A DNA stretch of 64,000 bases from Hellea sp. (GCA_013002305.1 JABDKG010000087.1:166167-230166), one strand, 5' to 3'; counted from the first letter of the stretch, positions 10,701 to 21,292 are shown. Notes: generated by a model not told the origin, from the letters alone. Numbers and translations are program-made.

Positions 10701-13700
10701 AGACTGTAACTGAAACTGTTGTCGTTCAGCCACAATCTGTCACCTATGAATCAGTGCCAGCAACATATGAAACATATGAAGAAGCTGTTATTGTACAGGA
10801 AGCCAGTTCAGAACTGATCGCCGTTCCAGCGACTTACAAAACCGTCAATGAGACGATTGTTGTCCAGGAAGCGACTACTGAGCTTGTCACTATTCCCGCG
10901 GAATATGAAACTGTCACTGAGACAGTCATTGTTCAGCCCCAAACCGTCGAATACGTCACCACTCCGGCGAAGTTCCAATCGGTACAGCAAACATATGTTG
11001 CTGAAGACGGCGCCGAGCAATTGGTTGTTGTTCCAGCCACTTTTGAAACAGTGACTGAAACGATTGTTGTTCAAGAAGCCTCCATGCGTCTCGAAGTTGT
11101 TCCAGCGACTTATAGAACGGTTACTGAAACCGTCGTTGTTCGTCCTGAGACAACGGATATTGATATTATCCCGGCGACTTACGAAACTCGCTCCGAGCAG
11201 GTCTTGATTACCCCGGCTCGTCAAGAGTGGAAGTCCTCGGCCCAAGCAGTCAATGCAGGTCAATTCCACTCAGGTACGGTCAATTCCAATACTCGTGGTC
11301 AATTCACTGTCTTTGATGGCGTTAATGAGCGCATCGTAGAGTCTACACAAACAACGGTTTCTCAAACTGGCGAAATTCTGTGTCTTGTTCAGATACCGGC
11401 TGTGTACGAAACTATTACCAAGCAGGTTGTAAAGACACCGGCTCGTACAGTTGAAAAACGCATCCCGGCGGTGACGAAAACCATCACACGCCGCGTTGTC
11501 GACACGCCAGCCAGCACACGTGAGATCGCGGTACCGGCAATCACTGATACAATTACACGCCGCGTTGTTAAAACGCCGGCTCGCGTTGTTACTCAGGCAG
11601 CTTCGGGTAGTAAGACAGGCACGTTTACGCGATCAGAAATCGCGCAAGAAGCGCGTATAGCAGAACGTGTCATTCCAGCTGTTACCAAGCAAGTCTCTCG
11701 CCGCGTCGTCAAAACACCGGCCCGGACTGTGGAAAAAGTCGTCCCGGCTGTTACTCAGACAGTAACCCGCCGTGTGGTTGATACGCCTGCGACGACGCGC
11801 CAACGTACCATCCCGGCTGTGACGAAGATGGAAACACGTCGACGTATCAAAACGCCAGCGCGTACAGTTGAGAAGGTCATTCCGGCCGTCACAAAGACTG
11901 TTACCCGCCGTGTGGTTGATAAGCCGGCCGCGACGCAAGAACGCGTTATTCCAGCTGTCACTAAGACCGAAACCCGTCGCGTCGTAAAGACGCCAGCTCG
12001 GACAATGGAAAAAACCATTCCAGCTGTTACTCAGCAAATCACGCGTCGTGTTGTTAAGACACCGGCCCGAACTGTTGAGAAAGTCATTCCGGCTGTCACG
12101 AAAACGGAAACTCGCCGTCGCATCAAGACACCAGCTCGCACTGCCGAGAAGGTGATCCCAGCTGTGACCAAGCAGGTAACCCGTCGTGTCGTTAAGGAAC
12201 CTGCTCGTACCGTCGAAAAGGTCATCCCGGCTGTCACTCGGATGCGTCAGCGTCGTGTTGTTAAAACACCGGCGGCGACTCAAGAGCGCGTTATTCCAGC
12301 AGTAACCAAGCAGGTTACACGCCGCGTTGTTGACGTACCAGCACGGACAATGGAAAAAGTTATCCCAGCGATCACCAAGCAGGAAACACGCCGCGTCGTG
12401 AAAACGCCTGCTCGGACCGTTGAGAAGACTGTCCCGGCTGTAACTAAAACGGTTTCCCGTCGCGTCGTTAAGACACCAGCGGCGACAATGGAAAAAGTTG
12501 TTCCAGCAATCACCAAAGTGGAAACACGCCGTGTGATCAAGGATGCAGCTCGAACCGTTGAGAAGGTTGTTCCTGCGGTAACGAAGACTGTGTCCCGACG
12601 TGTCGTTAAGACTCCGGCTCGGACAATGGAAAAAGTTATCCCAGCTGTAACCAAGCAGGAAACTCGCCGCGTCGTGAAAACGCCAGGCCGGACCGTTGAG
12701 AAGGTTATTCCAGCGGTTACCAAGCAAGTAACTCGCCGTGTGGTGAAAGATCCAGCTCGGACCGTTCAGAAAGCCATCCCGGCGATTACGAAGACTGAAA
12801 CACGTCGTCGCATCAAGACACCAGCTCGCACCGTCGAGAAGGTAATCCCGGCTGTAACTAAGCAGGTAACACGTCGCATCGTGAAAACACCGGCTCGGAC
12901 TGTTGAGAAAGTCATTCCAGCGATTACAAAGATGGAACAGCGCCGCGTGATCAAGACGCCAGCTCGGACTGTCGAACAGGTTATCCCAGCTGTTACCAAG
13001 CAGGTTTCACGTCGCATTGTGAAAACTCCGGCTTCAACCATGGAAAAAGTTATTCCAGCGGTTACGAAGATGGAAACATCACGTGTCGTGAAGACACCGG
13101 CTCGGACTGTTGAGAAAACTGTTCCAGCGGTTACCAAGCAAGTCTCCCGCCGTGTTGTTAAAACGCCTGCTCGCTCTGTCGAGAAGGTTGTTCCAGCGAT
13201 CACTAAGCAGGAAACTCGCCGTATTGTGAAAACTCCGGCGTCAACAATCGAGAAAGTTATCCCAGCTGTGACGAAGACATTGTCTCGCCGCGTTGTGAAA
13301 ACACCAGCTCGTACCGTTGAAAAGGTCATTCCAGCGATTACCAAGATGGAAACCCGCCGTGTTGTGAAGACACCAGCTCGCACCGTCGAGAAGGCTGTCC
13401 CAGCCGTAACTAAGACCGTTACGCGCCGCGTTGTTAAGACACCGGCTCGCACGATGGAAAAAACTATCCCGGCTGTTACGAAAACTGAAACCCGTCGTCG
13501 CATCAAGACGCCAGCTCGCACTGTCGAGAAGGTGGTTCCAGCGGTAACAAAGACAGTTACTCGTCGCGTTGTTAAAGAACCGGCACGATCAGTTGAGAAA
13601 GTCATTCCGGCTATCACAAAAACTGAAACACGCCGTGTTGTGAAAACACCAGCTCGGACCGTTGAGAAGGTCGTACCGGCCATCACTAAAACTGAAACTC

Positions 13701-15220
13701 GCCGAATTGTGAAAACACCGGCGCGGGCAGTAGAAAAAGTGATCCCGGCTATCACCAAGACTGAAACACGCCGCGTCGTGAAGGAACCAGCCCGCACAGT
13801 AGAGCGTGTTGTTCCAGCCGTGACGAAGCAGGTTTCCCGTCGTGTAGTTAAAACGCCAGCTTCAACTGTTGAGAAAGTTATCCCAGCAGTGACTAAGCAG
13901 GTTACACGCCGCGTGGTGAAGGATCCGGCCCGTACAGTTGAGAAAGTAATTCCAGCTGTCACGAAAACCGTGTCTCGCCAGGTTGTTAAGACGCCAGCTC
14001 GTACGATGGAAAAAGTTATTCCAGCCGTTACGCAGCAGGTTCAACGCCGCGTCGTTAAGGAACCAGCCCGGACAGTCGAGAAAGTAATCCCGGCCGTTAC
14101 GAAAACTGTGACCCGTCGCGTTGAGAAGACCCCTGCTCGCTCTGTCGAGAAAGTCATCCCAGCTGTGACCAAGCAAGTTACTCGCCGCGTCGTCAAGACA
14201 CCGGCCAGGACTGTTGAAAAGGTTATTCCAGCAGTGACGAAGACGGAAACTCGTCGTCGGATCAAAACGCCGGCCAGTACCCAACAGCGAGTCATCCCAG
14301 CGGTTACCAAACAGGTTACCCGCCGGGTAGTGAAAACGCCAATGCGGACTGAAGAACGTGTTATTCCAGCTGTGACCAAAACCATCACACGTCGTGTTGT
14401 TGACGGGACACCAGCAATGGAACGCCGCGTCATCCCAGCTGTCTATGATACGATTGAAGTCACCCGACTGGTTGAACCAGCGCGGACTGAGTCAGTCGTA
14501 ACGCCAGCCGCGTACAAAACGGTCGTTAAGGAAACACTGTTAACTCCTGAGAAAATCGAGTGGCGTCAGGTTCTTTGCGAAGCCAACGCGACATCGACCG
14601 TCATAATGGCTATCCAGCGAGCGCTGAAAACGGAAGGATATTACACTCACACGATTGATGGTGTCCTTGGTCAGCAGACATACGCAGCGGTTGAGGCCTA
14701 TCAAAAAGCCAATGGCCTATCCACAGGCGGTGTGACATTGACAACGGTTGAACGTCTCGGCGTCGATTGGAGATCGATGGTCTCACGCCGGTCAGGTGCA
14801 GTCTCTGGAACAGTTGGTTCAGGCGGATTTTCGACAGGAACGTCAACTGGAACCTTCTCAGGCGGACAATCCGTAACGATAGGTTCGGCGACTTACTCCA
14901 TCAATAGCTCAGGCCAAGTCCTGGATGCCGGTGGTGCTGTTATTGGCCGTGTTGACGGAAACGGAAACATTGTGAATGCTTCCGGGCAGATCATCGGACG
15001 TATGTCATCTATGACGACAACGACGACTACCGGTTCAGGAATGGCTTCTGGCGCAACAGGCGGCGGATCATCCATGAGCTTGGGTTCAGCTGGCGGTTAC
15101 ACGCTACGGGCCGATGGCATGGTCGTTAGCTCCTCAGGTGCTGTAATTGGTCGTGTTGACGAAAACGGCAACATCATCAATACTGCCGGTCAGATCATTG
15201 GACGCTGGGTTAGAAACTAA
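7718..15220 (+). CDS. Giant secreted repeat protein with C-terminal peptidoglycan-binding domain
   Basis: This 2500-residue protein has a signal peptide (residues 1-20, cleaved near TIAQ-E). Two starter repeats follow at about 38-83, then a glycine-rich module. An array of about 44 acidic 23-residue units spans about 166-1171, with consensus VPAxYETVxETVVVQEASTELVT. A linker with one cysteine follows. About 45 basic units of the same 23-residue frame span about 1227-2283, with consensus IPAVTKTVTRRVVKTPARTVEKV. A peptidoglycan_binding_1-like domain lies at about 2285-2345 (AIQRALKTEGYY...DGVLGQQTYAAVEAYQ). Two glycine-rich modules (VIGRVDxNGNI) end the protein. Shorter alphaproteobacterial relatives carry a few repeats before the same domain. 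It probably acts as a cell-wall-anchored periplasmic or surface structural protein. It is a single intact frame followed by a strong terminator. Function is inferred only. Confidence 0.85.
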   Translation: MKRTLLMAVSAVVLTAPTIAQELPPGNPLPGECFARVLVPATYETSTEQVVQRAASEELRKIPARYETVTERVLVQEESYQLVPVGTSGYRYPSNVTFGGATYSIDANGMVRTQSAGSAGAAGTVIGRVDANGNVVGSDGSMLARSAVRVTATSTGSQTGALSPTFRTVTETVVVQEASTELFTVPAVYGTETETVVVKPETVEYVTVPATYETYNETVVVQEASTELVTVPPVFETVTETVVVQDATTQLVTIPAEYGTVSETVVVQPQSVDYVTVPPTYETVTETVVVQDASTQLVSVPATFDTVTETMVVKDASTELVTIPATFETVTETVVVQDATTQLVTVPPVFETVSETVVVQPQTVTYESIPATYGTVTETIVVQEASTELVTVPAVYETVSETVVVQPQTTELVTVPAVFGSVTETIVVQDASTELVTVPPVFGTVSETVVVQPQTVEYAVLPAEYETYNETIVVQEASTELATIPAEFGTVSETVVVQPASVEYVTMPAVFETVQEAVIVQEASSELVTVPPVYETVSETVVVQPQTVEYVTVPPVYDTVTETVVVQEASTELVTVPAVYGTVTETVVVQPASVTYETIPAVYETVQRPVVVQEASTELVTIPPVFETVTETVVVTPQTVTYKVIPAVYETVQEAVVVQAASTELVTVPPVYETVTETVMVQAQSVDYATIPATYETYNETIVVQEASNELITVPATFETVTETVVVQPQSVTYTTLPPVFDTVTETVVVQEASTELVIVPPVFETVSETVVVQPQTVDYVAVPATYETVQETVIVQEASTQLVTVPPVFETVSETVVVQPASVTYTTVPAVFETVTETVVVQEASTELVTVPAKYKTVTETVVVQEASTELVTIPAVFETVEESVVVQEASTELVTMPPVFETVTETVVVQAQSVDYVTVPATYETYNETVVVQEASTELVTVPAEYGTVTETVVVQDASTELVTIPAEYGTVSETVVVREASTELVSVPATFKTVTETVVVQPQSVTYESVPATYETYEEAVIVQEASSELIAVPATYKTVNETIVVQEATTELVTIPAEYETVTETVIVQPQTVEYVTTPAKFQSVQQTYVAEDGAEQLVVVPATFETVTETIVVQEASMRLEVVPATYRTVTETVVVRPETTDIDIIPATYETRSEQVLITPARQEWKSSAQAVNAGQFHSGTVNSNTRGQFTVFDGVNERIVESTQTTVSQTGEILCLVQIPAVYETITKQVVKTPARTVEKRIPAVTKTITRRVVDTPASTREIAVPAITDTITRRVVKTPARVVTQAASGSKTGTFTRSEIAQEARIAERVIPAVTKQVSRRVVKTPARTVEKVVPAVTQTVTRRVVDTPATTRQRTIPAVTKMETRRRIKTPARTVEKVIPAVTKTVTRRVVDKPAATQERVIPAVTKTETRRVVKTPARTMEKTIPAVTQQITRRVVKTPARTVEKVIPAVTKTETRRRIKTPARTAEKVIPAVTKQVTRRVVKEPARTVEKVIPAVTRMRQRRVVKTPAATQERVIPAVTKQVTRRVVDVPARTMEKVIPAITKQETRRVVKTPARTVEKTVPAVTKTVSRRVVKTPAATMEKVVPAITKVETRRVIKDAARTVEKVVPAVTKTVSRRVVKTPARTMEKVIPAVTKQETRRVVKTPGRTVEKVIPAVTKQVTRRVVKDPARTVQKAIPAITKTETRRRIKTPARTVEKVIPAVTKQVTRRIVKTPARTVEKVIPAITKMEQRRVIKTPARTVEQVIPAVTKQVSRRIVKTPASTMEKVIPAVTKMETSRVVKTPARTVEKTVPAVTKQVSRRVVKTPARSVEKVVPAITKQETRRIVKTPASTIEKVIPAVTKTLSRRVVKTPARTVEKVIPAITKMETRRVVKTPARTVEKAVPAVTKTVTRRVVKTPARTMEKTIPAVTKTETRRRIKTPARTVEKVVPAVTKTVTRRVVKEPARSVEKVIPAITKTETRRVVKTPARTVEKVVPAITKTETRRIVKTPARAVEKVIPAITKTETRRVVKEPARTVERVVPAVTKQVSRRVVKTPASTVEKVIPAVTKQVTRRVVKDPARTVEKVIPAVTKTVSRQVVKTPARTMEKVIPAVTQQVQRRVVKEPARTVEKVIPAVTKTVTRRVEKTPARSVEKVIPAVTKQVTRRVVKTPARTVEKVIPAVTKTETRRRIKTPASTQQRVIPAVTKQVTRRVVKTPMRTEERVIPAVTKTITRRVVDGTPAMERRVIPAVYDTIEVTRLVEPARTESVVTPAAYKTVVKETLLTPEKIEWRQVLCEANATSTVIMAIQRALKTEGYYTHTIDGVLGQQTYAAVEAYQKANGLSTGGVTLTTVERLGVDWRSMVSRRSGAVSGTVGSGGFSTGTSTGTFSGGQSVTIGSATYSINSSGQVLDAGGAVIGRVDGNGNIVNASGQIIGRMSSMTTTTTTGSGMASGATGGGSSMSLGSAGGYTLRADGMVVSSSGAVIGRVDENGNIINTAGQIIGRWVRN
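8212..11230 (+). repeat. Acidic tandem repeat block, about 44 units of 69 bases
   Basis: A coding tandem array with a strict 23-codon period. Units begin with V/I-P-A/P and contain ETVxETVVVQ. Two flavours partly alternate: one ending QEASTELVT and one ending QPQxVxYVT, giving a looser 46-residue higher-order period. Each unit carries roughly three to four acidic residues and almost no lysine or arginine. Synonymous codons differ widely between units, so the array looks old rather than freshly amplified. Confidence 0.9.
11396..14565 (+). repeat. Basic tandem repeat block, about 45 units of 69 bases
   Basis: A coding array with the same 23-codon period and the same (V/I)PA(V/I) start as the acidic block. 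Here the core is TRRVVKTPARTVEKV, giving about five net positive charges per unit. A 24-residue insertion interrupts it after the third unit (about bases 11603-11674). Sub-patterns alternate between TKTETRR and TKQVTRR cores. The last units drift back towards the acidic consensus before the peptidoglycan-binding domain. Confidence 0.9.
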
Positions 15221-15244
15221 CCTAATCCCAGTCTAAATTTTTAA

Positions 15245-15271
15245 CCCGCGCGTCTCTCGCGCGGGTTTTTT
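15245..15271 (+). terminator. Rho-independent terminator of the giant repeat gene
   Basis: The perfect 8-base stem CCCGCGCG/CGCGCGGG has a 5-base loop (TCTCT) and is followed by six T. It lies 24 bases after the stop codon and isolates the repeat gene from rplU. Confidence 0.92.
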
Positions 15272-15320
15272 CTTGGGAAATTCTAAGTAAAAAGAATTCT
15301 CAGGAAACATCAAAGCGGCG

Positions 15321-15349
15321 TTGACAAGAAAACGCCCGTCTGTATATAA
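15321..15349 (+). promoter_or_regulatory. Sigma-70-type promoter of rplU-rpmA
   Basis: TTGACA at 15321-15326 and TATATA at 15343-15348 are separated by 16 bases (TATAAG at 15345 would give 18). This near-consensus promoter sits just after the upstream terminator and about 110 bases before the rplU start, leaving a leader of about 100 bases. Confidence 0.72.
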
Positions 15350-15360
15350 GCCCTCGAATT

Positions 15361-15400
15361 GGCCGCCATGACTCGCACATGTGAATCAATCTGGGCGGCC
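15361..15400 (+). promoter_or_regulatory. Hairpin in the rplU 5' leader
   Basis: GGCCGCC (15361-15367) and GGCGGCC (15394-15400) form a perfect 7-base stem around a 26-base loop holding a small CACATGTG palindrome. A 20-codon open frame starts inside the structure at ATG 15368. The element lies between the promoter and rplU, where ribosomal-protein autoregulatory leaders occur. It does not match any leader family I can name. Confidence 0.4.
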
Positions 15401-15455
15401 TCAATCTATTTTAAGCGCAGCCGCCCTTAAGGTTGCCATTGATAAGGATAAGACC

Positions 15456-15767
15456 ATGTTTGCAGTCATTCAGACAGGCGGTAAACAATACAAAGTTGCC
15501 AAAGACGATATAATTATTGTCGAAAAACTCGATGCCGAAGCCGGTAAATCTGTGTCTTTCAAGGACGTATTGGCCTGTGGTGAAGGCGCCAAAGTTAAAA
15601 TTGGTGAGCCTTTAGTAAAAGGTGCCGAAGTTAAAGGCGAAGTATTGGAACAGCGTAAAGGCGAAAAAGTTATCGTCTTCAAGAAAAAGCGTCGTCAGAC
15701 ATATCGCCGTAAGCGCGGTCATCGTCAAAACGAAACTGTTGTAAAGATTACGTCCATTACGGCCTAA
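15456..15767 (+). CDS. rplU: 50S ribosomal protein L21
   Basis: A 103-residue large-subunit protein starting [14 protein letters not shown], the canonical L21 N terminus. The frame is open for another 25 codons upstream, but family length, the start motif and the purine-rich AAGGATAAG before ATG 15456 fix the start here. The C terminus has the basic run [16 protein letters not shown] that contacts 23S rRNA. It is followed by rpmA 27 bases downstream, the near-universal rplU-rpmA pair. Transcription is expected from the promoter at 15321-15349. Confidence 0.98.
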   Translation: MFAVIQTGGKQYKVAKDDIIIVEKLDAEAGKSVSFKDVLACGEGAKVKIGEPLVKGAEVKGEVLEQRKGEKVIVFKKKRRQTYRRKRGHRQNETVVKITSITA

Positions 15768-15794
15768 GGCCCTGGACTAGAGAAGGAGACTCAA

Positions 15795-16064
15795 ATGGCT
15801 CATAAAAAAGCAGGTGGTTCATCCAATAATGGTCGCGATAGTGCTGGCCGTCGATTAGGCGTTAAGAAATTTGGCGGCGAAGTCGTCATTCCGGGAAATA
15901 TTATTGTTCGTCAACGTGGAACTAAATTTTATCCAGGTGCCAATGTCGGCATGGGTAAAGACCACACTCTTTATGCTTTAACCGAAGGTAAAATTGAATT
16001 TGCGACAAAACGCAATAAGCGCACTTATGTTACTGTAGCTCCTCTGGAAAAAGCAGCAGAATAG
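15795..16064 (+). CDS. rpmA: 50S ribosomal protein L27
   Basis: An 89-residue protein starting [16 protein letters not shown], the typical L27 N terminus that reaches the peptidyl transferase centre. It has no N-terminal extension of the kind cleaved in Firmicutes. A strong GAAGGAGA ribosome site precedes the ATG. It is co-transcribed with rplU and followed by an intrinsic terminator at 16110-16141. Confidence 0.98.
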   Translation: MAHKKAGGSSNNGRDSAGRRLGVKKFGGEVVIPGNIIVRQRGTKFYPGANVGMGKDHTLYALTEGKIEFATKRNKRTYVTVAPLEKAAE

Positions 16065-16109
16065 CGACCTTTCTGATTATCAGGTCGCCGCGGCGATCTG
16101 AATTTTGTA

Positions 16110-16141
16110 GGGAAATCGGATTGCCGGTTTCCCTTCTTTTT
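16110..16141 (+). terminator. Rho-independent terminator after rpmA
   Basis: GGGAAATCGG and CCGGTTTCCC form a 10-base stem (one T-G wobble) around a 4-base loop, followed by TTCTTTTTT. It closes the rplU-rpmA unit. The next gene begins within about 26 bases, so read-through or a promoter inside this interval is needed for it. Confidence 0.85.
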
Positions 16142-16166
16142 TGCCCTGCGTTTGAGGACCGAAGCG

Positions 16167-16748
16167 ATGCGGGACATCATACATTCAGAACGGTTAGTCT
16201 TACGAGACTTAGAACTTAGTGATGCCGAGCGCTTCTCCAAATTCACCAGTGATTGGGAAATTGCCCGCATGACAGGCAGCATCCCTCACCCAATGCCCGT
16301 AATTTCAACCGAGATTAAGATCCTAACGATGCGTTCACAACGACGCCGCGGACTCGCTTACCCTTATGCCATTACGCTCGACGGACGCGATATTATTGGC
16401 GTTATGGACTTGTTTCGTAGATCCGACACGTCCGACCATGAACTCGGGTATTGGGTCGCCCGGCCATATTGGGGCCTTGGGTACGCCAAAGAGGCCGGAC
16501 AAGCGTTTATTCGCGAAGCTGTTAAATCGCTTAAAATTTCAAAAATTGTTGCTGGCGTATTTGCCGACAATCCAGCTTCCATGCGCGTTCTACGAAGTTT
16601 GGGATTCAAAAACATCGGCTCTGAAGGTGACTTTTTTTCCATGGCACGACTTGGTCATATGGAGAGTATCGGTTTTGAACTTGACCTGACTGCGCCCAGC
16701 GCAAAAAGCTTGCATCAGGACGGCGGCAAAGCCATAGAAGCTTGCTAA
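16167..16748 (+). CDS. GNAT family N-acetyltransferase (RimJ/RimL-like)
   Basis: A protein of about 193 residues starting MRDIIHSERLVLRDL. A TTG 15 bases upstream also opens the frame, but GAGG at 16154-16157 is well placed for ATG 16167. The pattern (T/S)ERLVLR at the start, ELGYWVARPYWGLGYAKEAG (the acetyl-CoA loop) and ADNPASMRVLRSLGF are typical of acetyltransferase_3 proteins related to ribosomal protein acetylases. In alphaproteobacteria such a gene often sits between rpmA and obgE, which supports a translation-related substrate. The substrate itself is unknown. Confidence 0.88.
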   Translation: MRDIIHSERLVLRDLELSDAERFSKFTSDWEIARMTGSIPHPMPVISTEIKILTMRSQRRRGLAYPYAITLDGRDIIGVMDLFRRSDTSDHELGYWVARPYWGLGYAKEAGQAFIREAVKSLKISKIVAGVFADNPASMRVLRSLGFKNIGSEGDFFSMARLGHMESIGFELDLTAPSAKSLHQDGGKAIEAC

Positions 16749-16754
16749 GGCTAA

Positions 16755-18960
<2,206 letters not shown>

Positions 18961-18961
<1 letters not shown>

Positions 18962-20232
18962 TGACAACGACACTGACGGATATGATGGCGGACATTGGCC
19001 GCGAGGCGCGGCAGGCCAGCCAAATACTCGCGCTCGCCACCGCATCGCAAAAAAATCAAGCGCTAATCGAGATGGCTCGAAGGTTGCGCCAATCGAGCGA
19101 GGAAATTTGCGAGGCAAACCGGCAAGACGTGACTGCCGCTGCTGAAAAAGGCCTAAGCCCGGCTATGATTGACCGTTTATTGCTATCTGACAATCGAATT
19201 GAATCCATGGCTTCTAGCCTTGAGTCTATATCGGCAATGGACGACCCAGTTGGCAAACTTGAAGCGAGCTGGCAACAGCCAAACGGCCTTAAATTCTCAA
19301 AGGTCAAAATTCCCATAGGCGTAATCGGCATGATCTATGAAAGCCGGCCAAATGTGACGGCTGATGCCGGGGCATTGTGTCTGAAAGCCGGGAACGCCTG
19401 CATTTTAAGAGGCGGGTCAGAAAGTCTAGGTTCCAACAAAGCAATTTACAAAGCCCTGCTTGGTGGGCTTAAGGCCGCGGGCTTGCCCGAGACCTCAATA
19501 CAGCTCATACCAACGTCTGACCGGTCAGCTGTCGGCATGTTGCTCGGCGGACTAAACGACAATGTTGATTTGATCATTCCGCGCGGCGGAAAAGGGCTGA
19601 TCGCGCGCGTGCAAAGCGATGCTCGCGTGCCAGTATTGGCGCATTTAGAAGGGCTGTGCCATAGCTATATTCATCAAGATGCAGATCCCGCCATGGCCCA
19701 GTCCATTGTCGTCAACGCGAAAATGCGGCGCACCGGAGTATGCGGCTCAACTGAAACTCTGTTAATCGACCGCGCGATTGCAGGCTCTGTATTGCCTGAA
19801 ATTGTAGTGGCATTGGTTGATTCGGGGTGTGAAATTAGGGGTGATGACGCTTCCAGAGCTATTGCATCATCAATCACCAAAAGAGCTACGGAAGAAGATT
19901 TTCGGACTGAATATTTAGCTCCGGTTATCAGCGTGAAAATCGTCGAAGGCGTGATTGAGGCTATTGGCCATATAAATAGCTATGGCAGCGGCCACACTGA
20001 TGCGATTATCACTGAAAATCAGGCCATTGCCGATCAGTTTCAGCGCGAGGTGGATAGCTCTATTGTAATGCACAACGCCTCGACACAATTTGCTGATGGC
20101 GGCGAATTTGGGTTTGGCGCCGAGATCGGAATATCGACCGGGCGTCTCCATGCGAGAGGACCTGTTGGTGCTGAGCATCTCACGACGTTTAAATATCTCG
20201 TGCACGGTTCCGGCCAGGTGCGCCCCGAATGA
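18961..20232 (+). CDS. proA: Gamma-glutamyl phosphate reductase
   Basis: The second enzyme of proline synthesis, reducing glutamyl-5-phosphate to the semialdehyde with NADPH. At 423 residues it has the normal length. IYESRPNVTADA, LCLKAGNACILRGGSE, IPRGGKGLI and the catalytic cysteine in MRRTGVCGSTETLL are all present, as is the C-terminal FGFGAEIGISTGRLHARGPVG. It begins one base into the proB stop (TAATG), and its TGA overlaps the nadD ATG by four bases, so translation is probably coupled across proB-proA-nadD. This pathway opposes PutA elsewhere in the window. Confidence 0.98.
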
Positions 20233-20816
20233 ATTATGAAGGTCTGTCCATCGGCCTTTTTGGCGGCTCGTTTAATCCGGCACATGCAGGACATTTGCAC
20301 GTTGCTCGAACCGGCCTAAGGGCATTGGGACTTGATCAAGTCTGGTGGATGGTCAGCCCGCAAAATCCGTTAAAACCGGCCCAACCTAGCTATGAGAGCC
20401 GCGTTGCGACTGTTGAAGCGTTAGACCTTCCTTACGACATGAAAATTTCTCATATGGAAATGATGTTTGGCACCCAATATACCGTCGACACACTTCGCGC
20501 CGCACGGCAAAAATGGCCGAACGCCAATTTCGTTTTTTTAATGGGCGCGGATAATTTTCTTCAACTTCCAAAATGGAGGTCATGGAAAACCATCATGGAA
20601 ACTGTACCAGTAGCCGTTATCGCCCGCCCCGGAAAAAATCATAGTGCTATTCGTTCTCGCTTGGGCAAAGCAGCTCAGATTTATCGGAATTACCGAATTA
20701 GCGAAAGAGATGCTGATGTTTTGAAATATTATCTGCCTCCCGCCTGGACCTACCTCACGCCGCCAATGAACGCATTATCGTCCACGGCCATTCGCAAGTC
20801 GCGGTCAAAACGGTAG
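20229..20816 (+). CDS. nadD: Nicotinate-nucleotide adenylyltransferase
   Basis: Makes deamido-NAD from nicotinate mononucleotide and ATP. The 195-residue protein has the nucleotidyltransferase signature GLFGGSFNPAHAGHLH near the N terminus, WWMVSPQNPLK, the central GADNF motif, and a C-terminal STAIRKSR in place of the classical ISSTxIR. The start overlaps the proA stop (ATGA). rsfS follows after 44 bases, the usual nadD-rsfS-rlmH order. Confidence 0.97.
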   Translation: MNYEGLSIGLFGGSFNPAHAGHLHVARTGLRALGLDQVWWMVSPQNPLKPAQPSYESRVATVEALDLPYDMKISHMEMMFGTQYTVDTLRAARQKWPNANFVFLMGADNFLQLPKWRSWKTIMETVPVAVIARPGKNHSAIRSRLGKAAQIYRNYRISERDADVLKYYLPPAWTYLTPPMNALSSTAIRKSRSKR

Positions 20817-20860
20817 ACCCGTGTGAAGCGCTGTGGTAAAAGATACATACGTCAGAGAAA

Positions 20861-21292
20861 ATGGAGCCTAAGCTGACCCAAAAGAAAATCGCGAGTTCAA
20901 AAAAGAAACTCCCCGAAGCTGATCCTGCAAAGGAAATATCGGACATTGTGCTTGATGTTTTAAATGATAACTCCGCCCAAGACACACTCACCATAGACAT
21001 AAGAGGCAAATCATCAGTCGCAGATATGATGATCGTGACCTGTGGTCGGTCTAACCGCCATGTCGGCGCGCTAGCCGACTACGTCGTAAAAGAGCTCAAG
21101 GAAAAAGATTTTCGTCCGCGTGGCGTTGAAGGCCAAATGGGCAATGATTGGGTCTTGATCGATGTGGGTGATGTTATTGTTCATATCTTCAGACCAGAAG
21201 TTCGCGCCTTCTATAATCTCGAAAAAATATGGTCTGTACCCCTTCCAGACTCTGTGCAAAAAATTAGCGACAGCTCTTACGATCCCGAATGA
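20861..21292 (+). CDS. rsfS: Ribosomal silencing factor RsfS
   Basis: Binds L14 on the 50S subunit and blocks subunit joining under starvation. The 143-residue protein has the conserved Iojap-family core: DIVLDVLNDNSAQDTLTIDI, SSVADMMIVTCGRSNRHV, GVEGQMGNDWVLIDVGDVIVH and FRPEVRAFYNLEKIW. The N terminus carries about 20 lysine-rich extra residues; an internal start is possible but has no better ribosome site. Its stop overlaps the rlmH ATG by four bases. Confidence 0.96.
   Translation: MEPKLTQKKIASSKKKLPEADPAKEISDIVLDVLNDNSAQDTLTIDIRGKSSVADMMIVTCGRSNRHVGALADYVVKELKEKDFRPRGVEGQMGNDWVLIDVGDVIVHIFRPEVRAFYNLEKIWSVPLPDSVQKISDSSYDPE

Noticed and set aside
12766-13962. Long minus-strand open frame (398 codons) inside the basic repeat block, and similar antisense frames nearby
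   Set aside because: It is the mirror of a 69-base coding repeat whose period is a multiple of three, so an antisense frame without stops repeats along with it. It has no own start signal, and the plus-strand protein has a signal peptide and known domain.
7718-15220. Assembly artefact or recent microsatellite expansion
   Set aside because: Units differ at many silent and replacement sites, the frame is intact for 2500 codons, and signal peptide, peptidoglycan-binding domain and terminator bracket it correctly.
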